A stretch of DNA of 64,000 nucleotides from CAWGYQ01 sp963817395 (GTDB lineage Bacteria; Acidobacteriota; Vicinamibacteria; Vicinamibacterales; CAVPJW01): positions 804,166 to 868,165 of the forward strand of contig CAWFOC010000004.1 of NCBI GenBank assembly GCA_963817395.1. Reading direction: 5' to 3'. The position numbers and the translations under genes were made by a program. Positions 19,608-28,157 of this stretch are shown here, one piece after another (within the stretch, counting starts at the first letter, position 1; each line of letters opens with the position of its first letter). Under the pieces are notes generated by a model, which had not been told where the DNA came from, ran no database searches, and was given only the letters and a program-made list of their open reading frames with translations.

Positions 19608-20894
19608 CCCTTGCGCTGCTCCATGGGCACGAACGTCCGCGGACTCTCGCCGATGTAGATCTGCCGCGGACGCGCGATTTTCTGCTCCGGGTCCAGGAGC
19701 ATTTCCTCCCACTGTGCGATCCACCCGGCCGTGCGCGGAATCGCAAAGAGCACCGGGAACATCTCGAGCGGGAAGCCCATGGCCTGATAGATCAGCCCCG
19801 AATAGAAGTCCACGTTCGGATACAGCTTGCGCGTCACGAAGTAGTCGTCCTGCAGGGCGATCCGCTCGAGCTCGAGCGCGATCTCGAGCAGGGGGTTGCG
19901 GCCCGTGACGGTGAACACCAGATCCGCGATGCGCTTGATTACCTTGGCGCGCGGGTCGTACAGACTTGTACACACGGTGGCCGAATCCCATCAGGCGGCC
20001 GTCGCCGGCCTTGACGCGCTTGATGAAGTCGGGAACGTTCTTGACGGTGCCGATTTCCTCGAGCATCCGGAGCACCGCTTCGTTGGCGCCGCCGTGCAAA
20101 GGGCCGTAGAGTGCCGCCGCGGCGGCGGCCAGCGCCGAGTAGGGATCGACCTGCGAGCTGCCGACGTTGCGCATGGCCGAGGTGCTGCAGTTCTGCTCGT
20201 GATCGGCGTGGAGAATGAAGAGCACGTCCAGTGCCTTCTCGAGCACGGGGTTCGGCTGGTACTTCAGCTCGGTCATCTTGAACAGCATGTTCAGGAAGTT
20301 GCCCGTGAAGCTCAAATCGTTGTCCGGGTACACATACGGGCGTCCAATGCTGTGGCGGTAGGCGTAGGCCGCGATGCTCGGCACCTTGGCGATGAGGCGA
20401 TGGGTCTGGCGCACACGCGAGCGCTCGTCGAAGATCTCCTTCGCGTCGGGATAGAAGGTCGAAAGCGCCCCGACCGTGCTGAGAAAGATGCCCATCGGGT
20501 GGGCGTCGTATTGAAACCCCTCCATGAACTTCTTGATGTTCTCATGGAGCATGGTGTGCATCGTGATCTCGTGAACCCAGGACTTCATCTGGCCGGCGGT
20601 CGGCAGCTCGCCGAAGAGAATCAGATAGGCGGTCTCGAGATAGTTGCTGTCTTCCGCGAGTTGCTCGATGGGGTAGCCGCGGTAGAGGAGCACGCCGTTG
20701 TCGCCATCGATGAAGGTGATACGGCTGCGACAGGCGGCGGTGTTGAGCAGGGCCGGATCATAGGTCATCAAGCCGAAATCCTTCGGCGAGGCCTTGATCT
20801 GCCGAAGGTCCATGGCCCGGATGGTTTCGTCCTGGATGGGGATCTCGTACTGCTTTCCGGTGCGGTTGTCGGTGATGGTCAGCGTGTCGGCCAT
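19604..20894 (-). CDS. gltA: Citrate synthase (one frameshift)
   Basis: Type II citrate synthase of about 429 residues catalyses oxaloacetate plus acetyl-CoA to citrate in the TCA cycle. The catalytic histidines appear in YGPLHGGANEAV and MGFGHRVYK, and the aspartate in PNVDFYSG. A family-typical YIGESPRTFVP ending follows. The frame breaks near 19,967, directly after GHRVYK, where one extra base separates it from YDPRAKVIKR. As a core enzyme it is unlikely to be a real pseudogene, so the break is probably a sequencing insertion. Its end overlaps the M28 peptidase start. Confidence 0.95.
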
Positions 20895-20921
20895 TGTGTC
20901 TGAGCTGCTGATGTGAACCCG

Positions 20922-21137
20922 CTATTCGCTCGGCTCGTGACGCTCGTCCGGCGGGAGGACGCGCTCGCCAGGCACCCGGTAGCGCCCGCCAGCCCAGCGC
21001 GCGAGATCCTGCAGCTTGCATCGCTCGCTGCAGAACGGTCGCCACGTCGGAGAGGCGGGCTGCTTCCGGCAGAAGACGCAGACGAGATCCGGCTCGACGA
21101 TCGGCGCCTCGCGCTCGTCCACCACGTTTCGCGTCAT
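20922..21137 (-). CDS. yacG: YacG-type DNA gyrase inhibitor, zinc-binding
   Basis: The 71-residue protein has a four-cysteine zinc knuckle, CVFCRKQP followed by FCSERCKLQDLARW. This is the YacG signature, in which the second CxxxC is followed by DLA-x-W. YacG family members bind zinc and inhibit DNA gyrase in E. coli. ATG 21137 gives a family-typical N-terminus. The gene sits upstream of citrate synthase on the same strand with a 27-base gap, so the two could share a transcript. Confidence 0.8.
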   Translation of the reverse strand: MTRNVVDEREAPIVEPDLVCVFCRKQPASPTWRPFCSERCKLQDLARWAGGRYRVPGERVLPPDERHEPSE

Positions 21138-21225
21138 TCTAAGGTGTGGCACGCGAGCCCAGCAAGCACGTCGCCTGCGGACCCGGAGTGGCGGCAGCTG
21201 GCCGTCCCGAAATGCTCGGCGGGCC

Positions 21226-21906
21226 TCAGAAATTGGGCTCGTCCCCGCTGTGATGCCGGACGTCCTTGGCGGACACCATGAAGATGACGTCCTCGGCCAC
21301 GTTGGTGGCGTGATCACCGATGCGCTCGAGGTGGCGCGAGATGAGAATCAGATCGAGCGAGGGCTCGATCGTGGCGGTGTCCTGCAGCATGTAGGTGAGC
21401 AGCTCACGGAAGATCTGGGTCTTCAGGGCGTCGAGCTCGTCGTCCCGATTGAGCACCTGGCGGGCGAGGGTCGTGTCGCGCCGGACGTAGGCGTCGAGCG
21501 CGTCTCGCAACATGCCCTGCGCGATGTTCCCCATGCGCGGAATGTCGATCAGCTTCTTGACCGGTGGGTGCTGGGCGTAACGACGGGCGGCCTCCGCGAT
21601 GTTGACCGCGAGATCCCCGACGCGCTCCAGATCCGTGTTGATCTTGACGGCCGCGACGATGGCGCGAAGATCCACGGCCATCGGCTGGTACAGCGCCAGG
21701 AGCTGAAAGGCACGCCGGTCGAGCTCGATGTGCAGCTGGTTGATCGGCTCGTCGCCAACCATGACCTGCTCGATCAACCGGGCATCACGGCTGGCCAGCG
21801 CGTCGACTGCCAGCTGCACGCGCTCCTCGGCCAGGCCGCCCATGGTCAACAGCCGCTCTTTGAGCGTAGCCAGCTCCTCCAGGAAGTGCGGAACCACCCG
21901 TTCCAT
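21226..21906 (-). CDS. phoU: Phosphate transport system regulator PhoU
   Basis: The 226-residue all-helical protein contains two PhoU repeats: DLRAIVAAVKINTDLERVGD in the first and ILISRHLERIGDHATNVAED in the second. PhoU couples Pst transport to PhoR signalling and restrains the Pho regulon when phosphate is plentiful. It is the last gene of the pstSCAB-phoU order, 11 bases after pstB, and is complete. Confidence 0.95.
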   Translation of the reverse strand: MERVVPHFLEELATLKERLLTMGGLAEERVQLAVDALASRDARLIEQVMVGDEPINQLHIELDRRAFQLLALYQPMAVDLRAIVAAVKINTDLERVGDLAVNIAEAARRYAQHPPVKKLIDIPRMGNIAQGMLRDALDAYVRRDTTLARQVLNRDDELDALKTQIFRELLTYMLQDTATIEPSLDLILISRHLERIGDHATNVAEDVIFMVSAKDVRHHSGDEPNF

Positions 21907-21917
21907 CGATGCCTCTT

Positions 21918-22745
21918 TTAGCCGAATCGGCCGGTCACGTAGTCTTCCGTCAGCTTTTCGGCCGGTGCGGTGAAAATCTGTCCGGTCCGGTCGTACTCGA
22001 TCAGTTTCCCGAGCCAGAAGAACGCGGTGTAGTCGGAAACCCTGGCCGCCTGCTGCATGTTGTGGGTGACGATGACGATCGTGTAGTCGCGCTTCAGCGT
22101 GTAAATCAGTTCCTCGATGTGCTGCGTCGCGATCGGGTCGAGCGCCGACGCGGGCTCGTCCATCAGCAGGATTTCGGGACGCACGGCCAGCGCGCGAGCG
22201 ATGCACAGCCGCTGTTGCTGACCGCCCGAGAGCGCAAGCGCCGAGTCGTGGAGCCGATCGCTCACTTCGTCCCAGAGCGCCGCCTGTTTGAGGCTCTCTT
22301 CCACGCGCGCCGCGGTCTCCGACCGCGAGCCGGCCATGCCATTGATTCGCAGGCCATAGGCGATGTTCTCGAAAATGGTCTTTGGAAATGGGTTCGACTT
22401 CTGGAAGACCATCCCGACGCGGCGCCGAAGCTGGACGACATCCACGCCAGGGCCGTAGACATCGGTGCCGTCGATGAGCACCCGTCCCTCCGCGCGCGTG
22501 TCGGCAATGATGTCGTTCATCCGGTTCAGCGTGCGCAGGAAGGTGCTCTTGCCACAACCCGAGGGGCCGATGAACGCCGTCACCAGGTTGGCGCGAATCT
22601 CGATGCTGATCTGATGGAGCGCCGCCTTCGGGCCGTAGAAGAAATCGAGGTTCTGCACCGCGATCTTCACGGGCTTGCTGCCGGTGTCATCGGTGGCCCG
22701 GGTGGCAAGGCCGCTGAGCGACGCGACGCTCGACGTGGGCGTCAT
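21918..22745 (-). CDS. pstB: Phosphate ABC transporter ATP-binding protein PstB
   Basis: The 275-residue ABC ATPase shows Walker A GPSGCGKST, a Q-loop at MVFQKSNPFP, signature LSGGQQQRL, Walker B EILLMDEP and an H-loop VTHN. The FFYGPKAALHQ start and NPFPKTIFENIAYGLR stretch are typical of PstB. It energises high-affinity phosphate import with PstA and PstC. The start overlaps the pstA stop by four bases. Confidence 0.97.
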   Translation of the reverse strand: MTPTSSVASLSGLATRATDDTGSKPVKIAVQNLDFFYGPKAALHQISIEIRANLVTAFIGPSGCGKSTFLRTLNRMNDIIADTRAEGRVLIDGTDVYGPGVDVVQLRRRVGMVFQKSNPFPKTIFENIAYGLRINGMAGSRSETAARVEESLKQAALWDEVSDRLHDSALALSGGQQQRLCIARALAVRPEILLMDEPASALDPIATQHIEELIYTLKRDYTIVIVTHNMQQAARVSDYTAFFWLGKLIEYDRTGQIFTAPAEKLTEDYVTGRFG

Positions 22746-23647
22746 GACCACCGCCGGCGCTGATAGCGGTCGCGCAGCCAGATGGCCATGGCGTTCATGG
22801 CCAGCAGCAGCACGAGCAGCACGATGATGCCGGCCGCCGCGTTCTGCGCGAAATCGGCCTGCGGACGCGACACCCAGTTGAAGATTTGGATTGGCAGCAC
22901 CGTGAACGGCGACCACGGGCCATCGGGCAGGAACGGCACGTAGGTCAGGGCGCCGATCGCGATGAGCGGCGCCGTTTCGCCGATGGCGCGGGACATGGCC
23001 AGGATCAGTCCGGTGAGGATGCCCGGCGCGGCAACCGGCAGCACCTGGTACCAGATCGTCTGCCACTTGGTCGCGCCCAGCGCGTACGAGCCTTCTCTCA
23101 GGGAGGGCGGCACGGCTCGAAGCGCCTCGCGCGTCGCGAGGATGATGACCGGCAGCGCCAGCAGGGCGAGCGTCGCGGCGCCCGCCAGCACGCTGCGCCC
23201 GAGGGCCAGCGTGCGGACGAACAACCCGAGCCCGAGCAGACCGTAGATGATCGAGGGTACCGCGGCCAGGTTCGAGATATTGATCTCGATGAGCCGCGCC
23301 ATGCGGCTCCGACCGCCGTACTCCTCGAGGTAGATCGCGGCCGCAATGCCAATCGGCATCGCGATGAGCCCTGTCAGCGCAATCACGTAGACACTGCCGA
23401 TCAACGCGGGAAGGATGCCCGCCATCGACGCGCGTCGCGACGGATAGCTGGTGAGAAACTGCCAGCTGAGTCGCCCAAGGCCGTCACTGGCGACGTCCCA
23501 CAGGAGCGCTGCCAGCGACGCGAGCGCCATAGCCAGGATGATGACCGTGAGGATCTCGAACAGCGGATCCTGCAGCCGCCGCCACAGCGTACGCCCGTAC
23601 CGGCCGCGGCCAGCGGCCATGCTCACCGACATCGTCTCGCTCGTCAC
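22742..23647 (-). CDS. pstA: Phosphate ABC transporter permease PstA
   Basis: The 301-residue membrane permease has six predicted helices and the ABC-permease EAA loop (EGSYALGATKWQTIW), followed by the SRAIGETAPL segment common in PstA/PstC. It pairs with PstC as the transmembrane channel of the Pst system. Four-base overlaps join it to both pstC and pstB. Confidence 0.96.
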   Translation of the reverse strand: MTSETMSVSMAAGRGRYGRTLWRRLQDPLFEILTVIILAMALASLAALLWDVASDGLGRLSWQFLTSYPSRRASMAGILPALIGSVYVIALTGLIAMPIGIAAAIYLEEYGGRSRMARLIEINISNLAAVPSIIYGLLGLGLFVRTLALGRSVLAGAATLALLALPVIILATREALRAVPPSLREGSYALGATKWQTIWYQVLPVAAPGILTGLILAMSRAIGETAPLIAIGALTYVPFLPDGPWSPFTVLPIQIFNWVSRPQADFAQNAAAGIIVLLVLLLAMNAMAIWLRDRYQRRRWS

Positions 23648-24519
23648 GCGTATTCCTCGCGGTAGCGCTCACGCAGCCACGTGCTGACGAGGTTCAACGT
23701 GAACGTGCTGAAGAAGAGCAGCATGCCGACGGCGAAGATCGTGCGGTACTCGAGCGTTCCGGCCGGCGTGTCGCCAAGACTGACTTGGACGATGTAAGCC
23801 GTGAGCGTTTCGACCGGCACCAGCGGGTTGAGCGTCAGGCGCGGCTGCTGGCCGGCGGCAATCGCCACAATCATGGTTTCGCCGACCGCCCGCGACACGG
23901 CCAGGATGAATGCCGCGGTAATTCCAGAAAAGGCCGCGGGCACGACCACCCCGAGCGTGGACTGCATACGGGTTGCGCCGAGTGCGTAGGCGCCCTCGCG
24001 CAGGCCGTTGGGAACGCCGTGCATGGCGTCCTCCGAGAGCGACGCCACGAGCGGCAGAATCATGATGCCCATGACGATGCCGGGACTGAGCGCGTTGAAC
24101 CCGGAAAGACCGGGCACGAACCGCTGAAGAAGCGGTGTCACGAAGAGCAGCGCGAAATAGCCGTAGACGACCGTCGGAATGCCCGCCAGGATTTCAAGCA
24201 GCGGCTTGATGGTGCGGCGAACACCCGGCCTGGCGAACTCGCTGAGGTAGATCGCGCTCAAGACACCAGCGGGCAGTGCGACGATCATCGCAATGCCTGA
24301 CACCAACATCGTTCCGGCAACCAGGGGCAGGACGCCAAACCGCTTCGTCGCAAACAGCGGGGTCCACTCGACACCGGTCAGGAACTCGATGATGGACACT
24401 TCCCGGAAGAACGCCAGGGTTTCGGCGAGAAGGACGAGCACGATGCCGGCGGTGGTGAGAATCGACACCAATGCGCACACGAAGAGCAGGCGCTCGATCA
24501 GGGGTTCGATCCGCTTCAT
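23644..24519 (-). CDS. pstC: Phosphate ABC transporter permease PstC
   Basis: The 291-residue permease has six helices and the EAA loop EGAYALGATRMQST, with SRAVGETMIVAIAAG downstream. The FFREVSIIEFLTG N-terminal region matches PstC rather than PstA. It overlaps both the pstS stop and the pstA start by four bases, so the whole operon is probably translated as a coupled unit. Confidence 0.96.
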   Translation of the reverse strand: MKRIEPLIERLLFVCALVSILTTAGIVLVLLAETLAFFREVSIIEFLTGVEWTPLFATKRFGVLPLVAGTMLVSGIAMIVALPAGVLSAIYLSEFARPGVRRTIKPLLEILAGIPTVVYGYFALLFVTPLLQRFVPGLSGFNALSPGIVMGIMILPLVASLSEDAMHGVPNGLREGAYALGATRMQSTLGVVVPAAFSGITAAFILAVSRAVGETMIVAIAAGQQPRLTLNPLVPVETLTAYIVQVSLGDTPAGTLEYRTIFAVGMLLFFSTFTLNLVSTWLRERYREEYA

Positions 24520-25550
24520 CGCTCGCGCGCCAGCAGATCCTCTATCGTGACGCCCACGTTCGACCCGCTCTCGAACACGCTGCCGACCGTGAGATTCTGG
24601 AATCGCTCGGAAGCCAGCCGGTAGCCGGCGTCGCCCAGGGGCACGTAGCCGACCTCACGGACGAGCGCCGGGGCCTCGTTCAAGTAGTAGTCCACGAACG
24701 CCTTCACCTCGGGGCGCTCGACGGAGCGGCGAGCGCCGTAGATGAAAATGGGTCGTGAGAGCGGCTGATAGGTGCCGTTCTTCACGGTGTCTGCGCTCGG
24801 CGCGATGGGGCCCTTGCCGTTGTCATCCTTGCCGTCGTCCACGGGCACGAGCTTGAGCTTGTCGTGATTGGCCTCGTAGTACGCGAAGCCGAAGAAACCG
24901 AGCGCCAGCTCGTCGTTCGCAATGCCCTGGACGAGCACGTTGTCGTCCTCGCTCGACGTGAAGTCGCCACGGCTCGCCCGTGCCTTGCCGACGATCGCCT
25001 CGGTGAAATAGTCGTATGTGCCGGAGTCCACGCCGGCGCCAAAGAGATGGATCTCGCGATCGGGCCAGCCGGTGCGAATCTGGCTCCAGCGCGTGATCTT
25101 TTCCTGGGCCTCCGGCGCCCACAACTTGCGGAGCTCGGCGACGGTCATCGACTCCGCCCATGTGTTCTTGGGATTGACCACGATGGCCAGGCCGTCGTAC
25201 GCGACCGGCAGCTCGATGAAGTCGATGTTTCCTGCCGCGCAGGCCGCCCGTTCGCTGGCGCTGATCGGACGCGACGCGTCGGCCACGTCGATTTCGCCGC
25301 GGCAGAATTTCTGAAAACCGCCGCCGGTGCCCGAGATGCCCACCGTCACCTTCGTCCCGGGATGGGTGCGCTGAAACTCTTCAGCCACGGCTTCGGTGAT
25401 GGGATAGACGGTGCTCGATCCGTCCACGGTGATGATCTGCGGATCGACGCCGGTGGAGCCACCGGGAGCGGGCGCACCGCCCCCGCAGCCGGCTGTCAGC
25501 ACCGCGGCGAGGCCGAAGGCCAAGGGCATGCCAGGCAAACGTATGCTCAT
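24516..25550 (-). CDS. pstS: Phosphate-binding lipoprotein PstS
   Basis: The 344-residue protein has a lipoprotein signal with lipobox LTAGC and then VDGSSTVYP, the PstS phosphate-binding loop. Further binding elements include GTGGGFQKFC, DVADASRPI and GAGVDSGTYDYF. It captures periplasmic phosphate for PstCAB. ATG 25550 places the lipobox Cys near residue 22. It is the first gene of the operon, and a Pho-box-like element lies 46 bases upstream. Confidence 0.95.
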   Translation of the reverse strand: MSIRLPGMPLAFGLAAVLTAGCGGGAPAPGGSTGVDPQIITVDGSSTVYPITEAVAEEFQRTHPGTKVTVGISGTGGGFQKFCRGEIDVADASRPISASERAACAAGNIDFIELPVAYDGLAIVVNPKNTWAESMTVAELRKLWAPEAQEKITRWSQIRTGWPDREIHLFGAGVDSGTYDYFTEAIVGKARASRGDFTSSEDDNVLVQGIANDELALGFFGFAYYEANHDKLKLVPVDDGKDDNGKGPIAPSADTVKNGTYQPLSRPIFIYGARRSVERPEVKAFVDYYLNEAPALVREVGYVPLGDAGYRLASERFQNLTVGSVFESGSNVGVTIEDLLARER

Positions 25551-25595
25551 AAGTGTCAGCCTACTCGGACGCGATTTCCCGGTGGTTTCGCTGGT

Positions 25596-25613
25596 GTTAA
25601 ATTCGTGTAACAG
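25596..25613 (-). promoter_or_regulatory. Pho-box-like site upstream of pstS
   Basis: Read toward pstS, the sequence is CTGTTAC-ACGA-ATTTAAC: two seven-base half sites separated by four bases, the geometry of PhoB boxes (consensus CTGTCAT half sites). It lies 46-63 bases before the pstS start. A PhoB-PhoR pair is encoded at 44.9-47.4 kb. Binding by PhoB is inferred. Confidence 0.55.
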
Positions 25614-25624
25614 CGGGTGCAACC

Positions 25625-26674
25625 CTAGAAGCGGCCGGTTCGCCGCAGCGTGTCGAGCGCGTTGTAGGTCGCGACGACGTCGAAGCGATGGTCGATCGGC
25701 ACGAGAAAGTCGTTCTTGAAGGCTTTCGTGTAGAACGTGGTGACGTTCAGCCATGGCGCAACCGCCCACGCGGTCATCACGTACACACGCTGACCCTGCA
25801 AGAAGCGGTCCGAGTTGAGCGCTGGGTAGTGCTGATCGATGGTCGCATAGCCGAGCCCCGCGCGAAAATTACGGGCGAGCTGGCGCTCGCCCGACAGCGA
25901 CAAGCCGCCGGCCGGCTGCTCGCGCCATCGCTCGTACGCCTCCAGGCGGAACGTCCCAAATGACGGCGTCCATGCCACACCGGCTCTCATCGTGCGCTCG
26001 CCGGCGGCGGCGGTGAAGTCGGTTGACCACGTGATCTGTTTGGTCAGTCGCTTCTGGAGGAGACCCTGGTAGTAATTCGGATCGTCGAACCCGTCGAAGC
26101 GTCCGAAGGCGTTGGGTTGGGAGAAGTCGCCCAGCCGGGCGCTTGTCAGGCTGACCTGGTCGAACCAGATGTCCTCCGGCCGCATGATCTGCACTCGCTC
26201 ACCCACGAGATACCCATCCTCGTCGTAGGTCGTGATCTCGGTGCTTTCGCCCCGAACCACGTACACGCTGCCGATCTGGACTTCGATCCCCTTGACGGGT
26301 GACAGCGCCGCCGAAGAAGTGGCGGACCCTCACCGTGCCCACAGGATCACCGGTGCCGATGCCGGTGTTGTTCCAGCTGCTCACGAAGCTTCGTGCCCGA
26401 TGTCATGTTGCCGTGCACGTAGTAGCGCCCATCGTCGTCGAACTTGAACCGGGCGCGGAGCTGCGTGCGGTACTGCTGCTGGTTGTTGATCAGCACGTCC
26501 GCACTGTCTTCGTACAGCCCGGTAACGTGTCCCGATTGAGGCGGTCTCGAACAGGAGCCATCGCCGGATCGCCGGATCGGGTCGGGGAGGGGCGGGTTGG
26601 GTCTGACCGAGGACGGGGACCGCCGACGCGAACACCAGGCACGCGGCGGCGAGGCCGCGCGCGACTCTCGACAC
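25625..26674 (-). CDS. Outer-membrane beta-barrel protein (several frameshifts)
   Basis: A signal peptide (RGLAAACLVFASAVPVLGQ) starts at ATG 26674, and the protein ends at 25625. In between the sequence moves through three frames with breaks near 26,540, 26,390 and 26,305. The C-terminal 210 residues are intact and show alternating aromatic/polar beta-strands such as YYQGLLQKRLTKQITWSTDF and a terminal Phe, as in outer-membrane barrels. The joined protein would be about 350 residues. The ligand is unknown. Its position just upstream of pstS could suggest a phosphate-related porin, but no homology to OprP/PhoE is evident. Confidence 0.6.
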
Positions 26675-26722
26675 GGCGGCAATTGTAGTGCGGGCAGGTT
26701 CGGGGGACCAGCCTGACGAGGC

Positions 26723-27490
26723 TCAGCTCCCGACGTTCACTGGTTCTGGTGCGTTGTCCGTGGTTGTGAGGAATTCCTGGACTTGACGACGGAGCTCGTC
26801 CTGAATCGCGTCGACGTCGCGACGGGCGTCGAGGACTCGGAAGTGGAACTCTTCGGCCATCGAGGTGTACTCGCGAAGCAGCTTGCTCTGATAGGCACGG
26901 AAGCTGTCGTAGATATCGTCCCCGTGCTTCAGATCCATGCCCGATTCCCAGAAGTCCATGCCGCCCGACTGCAGGACGCGACGAATCAGCGTGTCGACGT
27001 CTACTTTCAGATAGAAGACCAGGTGCGGGGCAATGGCGAAGCCGTACAGGCTACGCAGCCACGCCCGGTCCACGCCGCGCACGCCGGCCCGCGCGAGCGC
27101 CGAGAAGATATAGCGATCGGCAAGGACGATGAACCCGGCCTTGAGCGCCGGAATGATCTCTTTTTCGAGCCGGTCGGCGAAGTCGGTGGCGTAGAGCAGA
27201 ACGAAGGTCAGCTTGTTGAGCGTGTTGCTCGACTTGGCGAGCTCGATCGTGGGCTGCATCAGCTCCGACCGCGTCCATCCGGTTTCGACGACGCCGTAGC
27301 CCTGCACCTCGAGCCATTCCCTGAGCCGGTCGATCTGCGTGGTGCGGCCGACGCCGTCGGTTCCCTCGATGGCGATGAGCTTTCCGGGATAGCCATCGAT
27401 CGGCAGGTAGGGCAGTCCGTCGCCGTAGTATCGGCCGGGCTGTATGCCGCTGGTGGCGCCGTCAGTCGGTTGTTCCGGTTCGTCGCTCAT
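26723..27490 (-). CDS. Thymidylate-kinase-like protein with Walker A Arg
   Basis: The 255-residue P-loop protein is related to thymidylate kinase: EGTDGVGRTTQ, then LADRYIFSALA (the DRY motif) and a lid-like region. Two features argue against a normal dTMP kinase. The Walker A lysine is Arg (codon 27344-27346), and the TREPGG dTMP-binding motif is replaced by ETGWTRSELM. It also has a ~30-residue N-terminal extension. ATG 27490 is preferred over 27496 because a GGAG lies seven bases upstream. It overlaps the end of its paralogue by 29 bases. The substrate is unknown. Confidence 0.75.
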   Translation of the reverse strand: MSDEPEQPTDGATSGIQPGRYYGDGLPYLPIDGYPGKLIAIEGTDGVGRTTQIDRLREWLEVQGYGVVETGWTRSELMQPTIELAKSSNTLNKLTFVLLYATDFADRLEKEIIPALKAGFIVLADRYIFSALARAGVRGVDRAWLRSLYGFAIAPHLVFYLKVDVDTLIRRVLQSGGMDFWESGMDLKHGDDIYDSFRAYQSKLLREYTSMAEEFHFRVLDARRDVDAIQDELRRQVQEFLTTTDNAPEPVNVGS

Positions 27491-28157
27491 CGGCATTCTC
27501 CAGGTATCGCGAGATCAATCGCCGGACGATGCGCTGCTGCTCGGTGATGCTGGCCGACGCGTCTACCACTGCGAGCCCTGACTCCTCGACGATCCGATCG
27601 TATTCCTCGAGCACCTTGCTCTGGAACAGGCGAAAGCTCTCGACCGGGTTCGTGCTCCAGCCCATGTCCATGCCGGCCTCGTAGAACTTCAGCTTGACGC
27701 GGCGCGCCATCAAACGGTCGAGCGAGACGTCGATCGGTACGCGGAAGTAGAGCGTCATGTCCGGCTTCACCGCGAAGCTGTAGAGGGCCCGGACCCAGTT
27801 GCGATCCACGCCGCGGGCCACGTCGCGCGCGAAGGCCGTGTAGGCGTAGCGGTCGGCGAGCACGATCATCCCGGCCTTGAGCGGCGGAATGATCTTGTAG
27901 AGCAGCCGATCAGCGAAGTCGGTTGCGTGAAGCAGGCTGAACGTCATCGGCGTGAGGGCGTTCTTCTTCTTGCCGGTCTTGGTGGCGGCCTTGACCAGCG
28001 CCGACGAGTTCCACTCGGTCACGAACACGCGATGTCCGGCGTTGTCCAGCCACTTGGCGAGCAGCCCCAGCTGCGTCGTTTTTCCCGACCCGTCGATGCC
28101 CTCGACGACGAACAGCTTGCCGGGATACTCGTGTGGCGTTGTCAGGATGTTCAGCAT
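27462..28157 (-). CDS. Thymidylate-kinase-like protein
   Basis: The 231-residue paralogue of the preceding entry keeps a canonical P-loop EGIDGSGKTTQ and the LADRYAYTAFA motif, so it should bind ATP. It shares with its neighbour the TEWNSS segment in place of TREPGG, and HATDFADRL in place of the usual dTMK core. A non-dTMP substrate is therefore plausible, although thymidylate kinase activity cannot be excluded. It lies directly downstream of the Ppx/GppA gene and overlaps the end of that frame. Confidence 0.78.
   Translation of the reverse strand: MLNILTTPHEYPGKLFVVEGIDGSGKTTQLGLLAKWLDNAGHRVFVTEWNSSALVKAATKTGKKKNALTPMTFSLLHATDFADRLLYKIIPPLKAGMIVLADRYAYTAFARDVARGVDRNWVRALYSFAVKPDMTLYFRVPIDVSLDRLMARRVKLKFYEAGMDMGWSTNPVESFRLFQSKVLEEYDRIVEESGLAVVDASASITEQQRIVRRLISRYLENADERRTGTTD

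Noticed and set aside
18693..20894. Apparent citrate synthase-peptidase fusion in one frame
   Set aside because: The single frame arises only because of the one-base shift near 19,967. The real genes overlap by four bases.
21226..22557. Apparent PstB-PhoU fusion frame
   Set aside because: The upstream part is the wrong frame of pstB. Both genes have their own starts and complete products.
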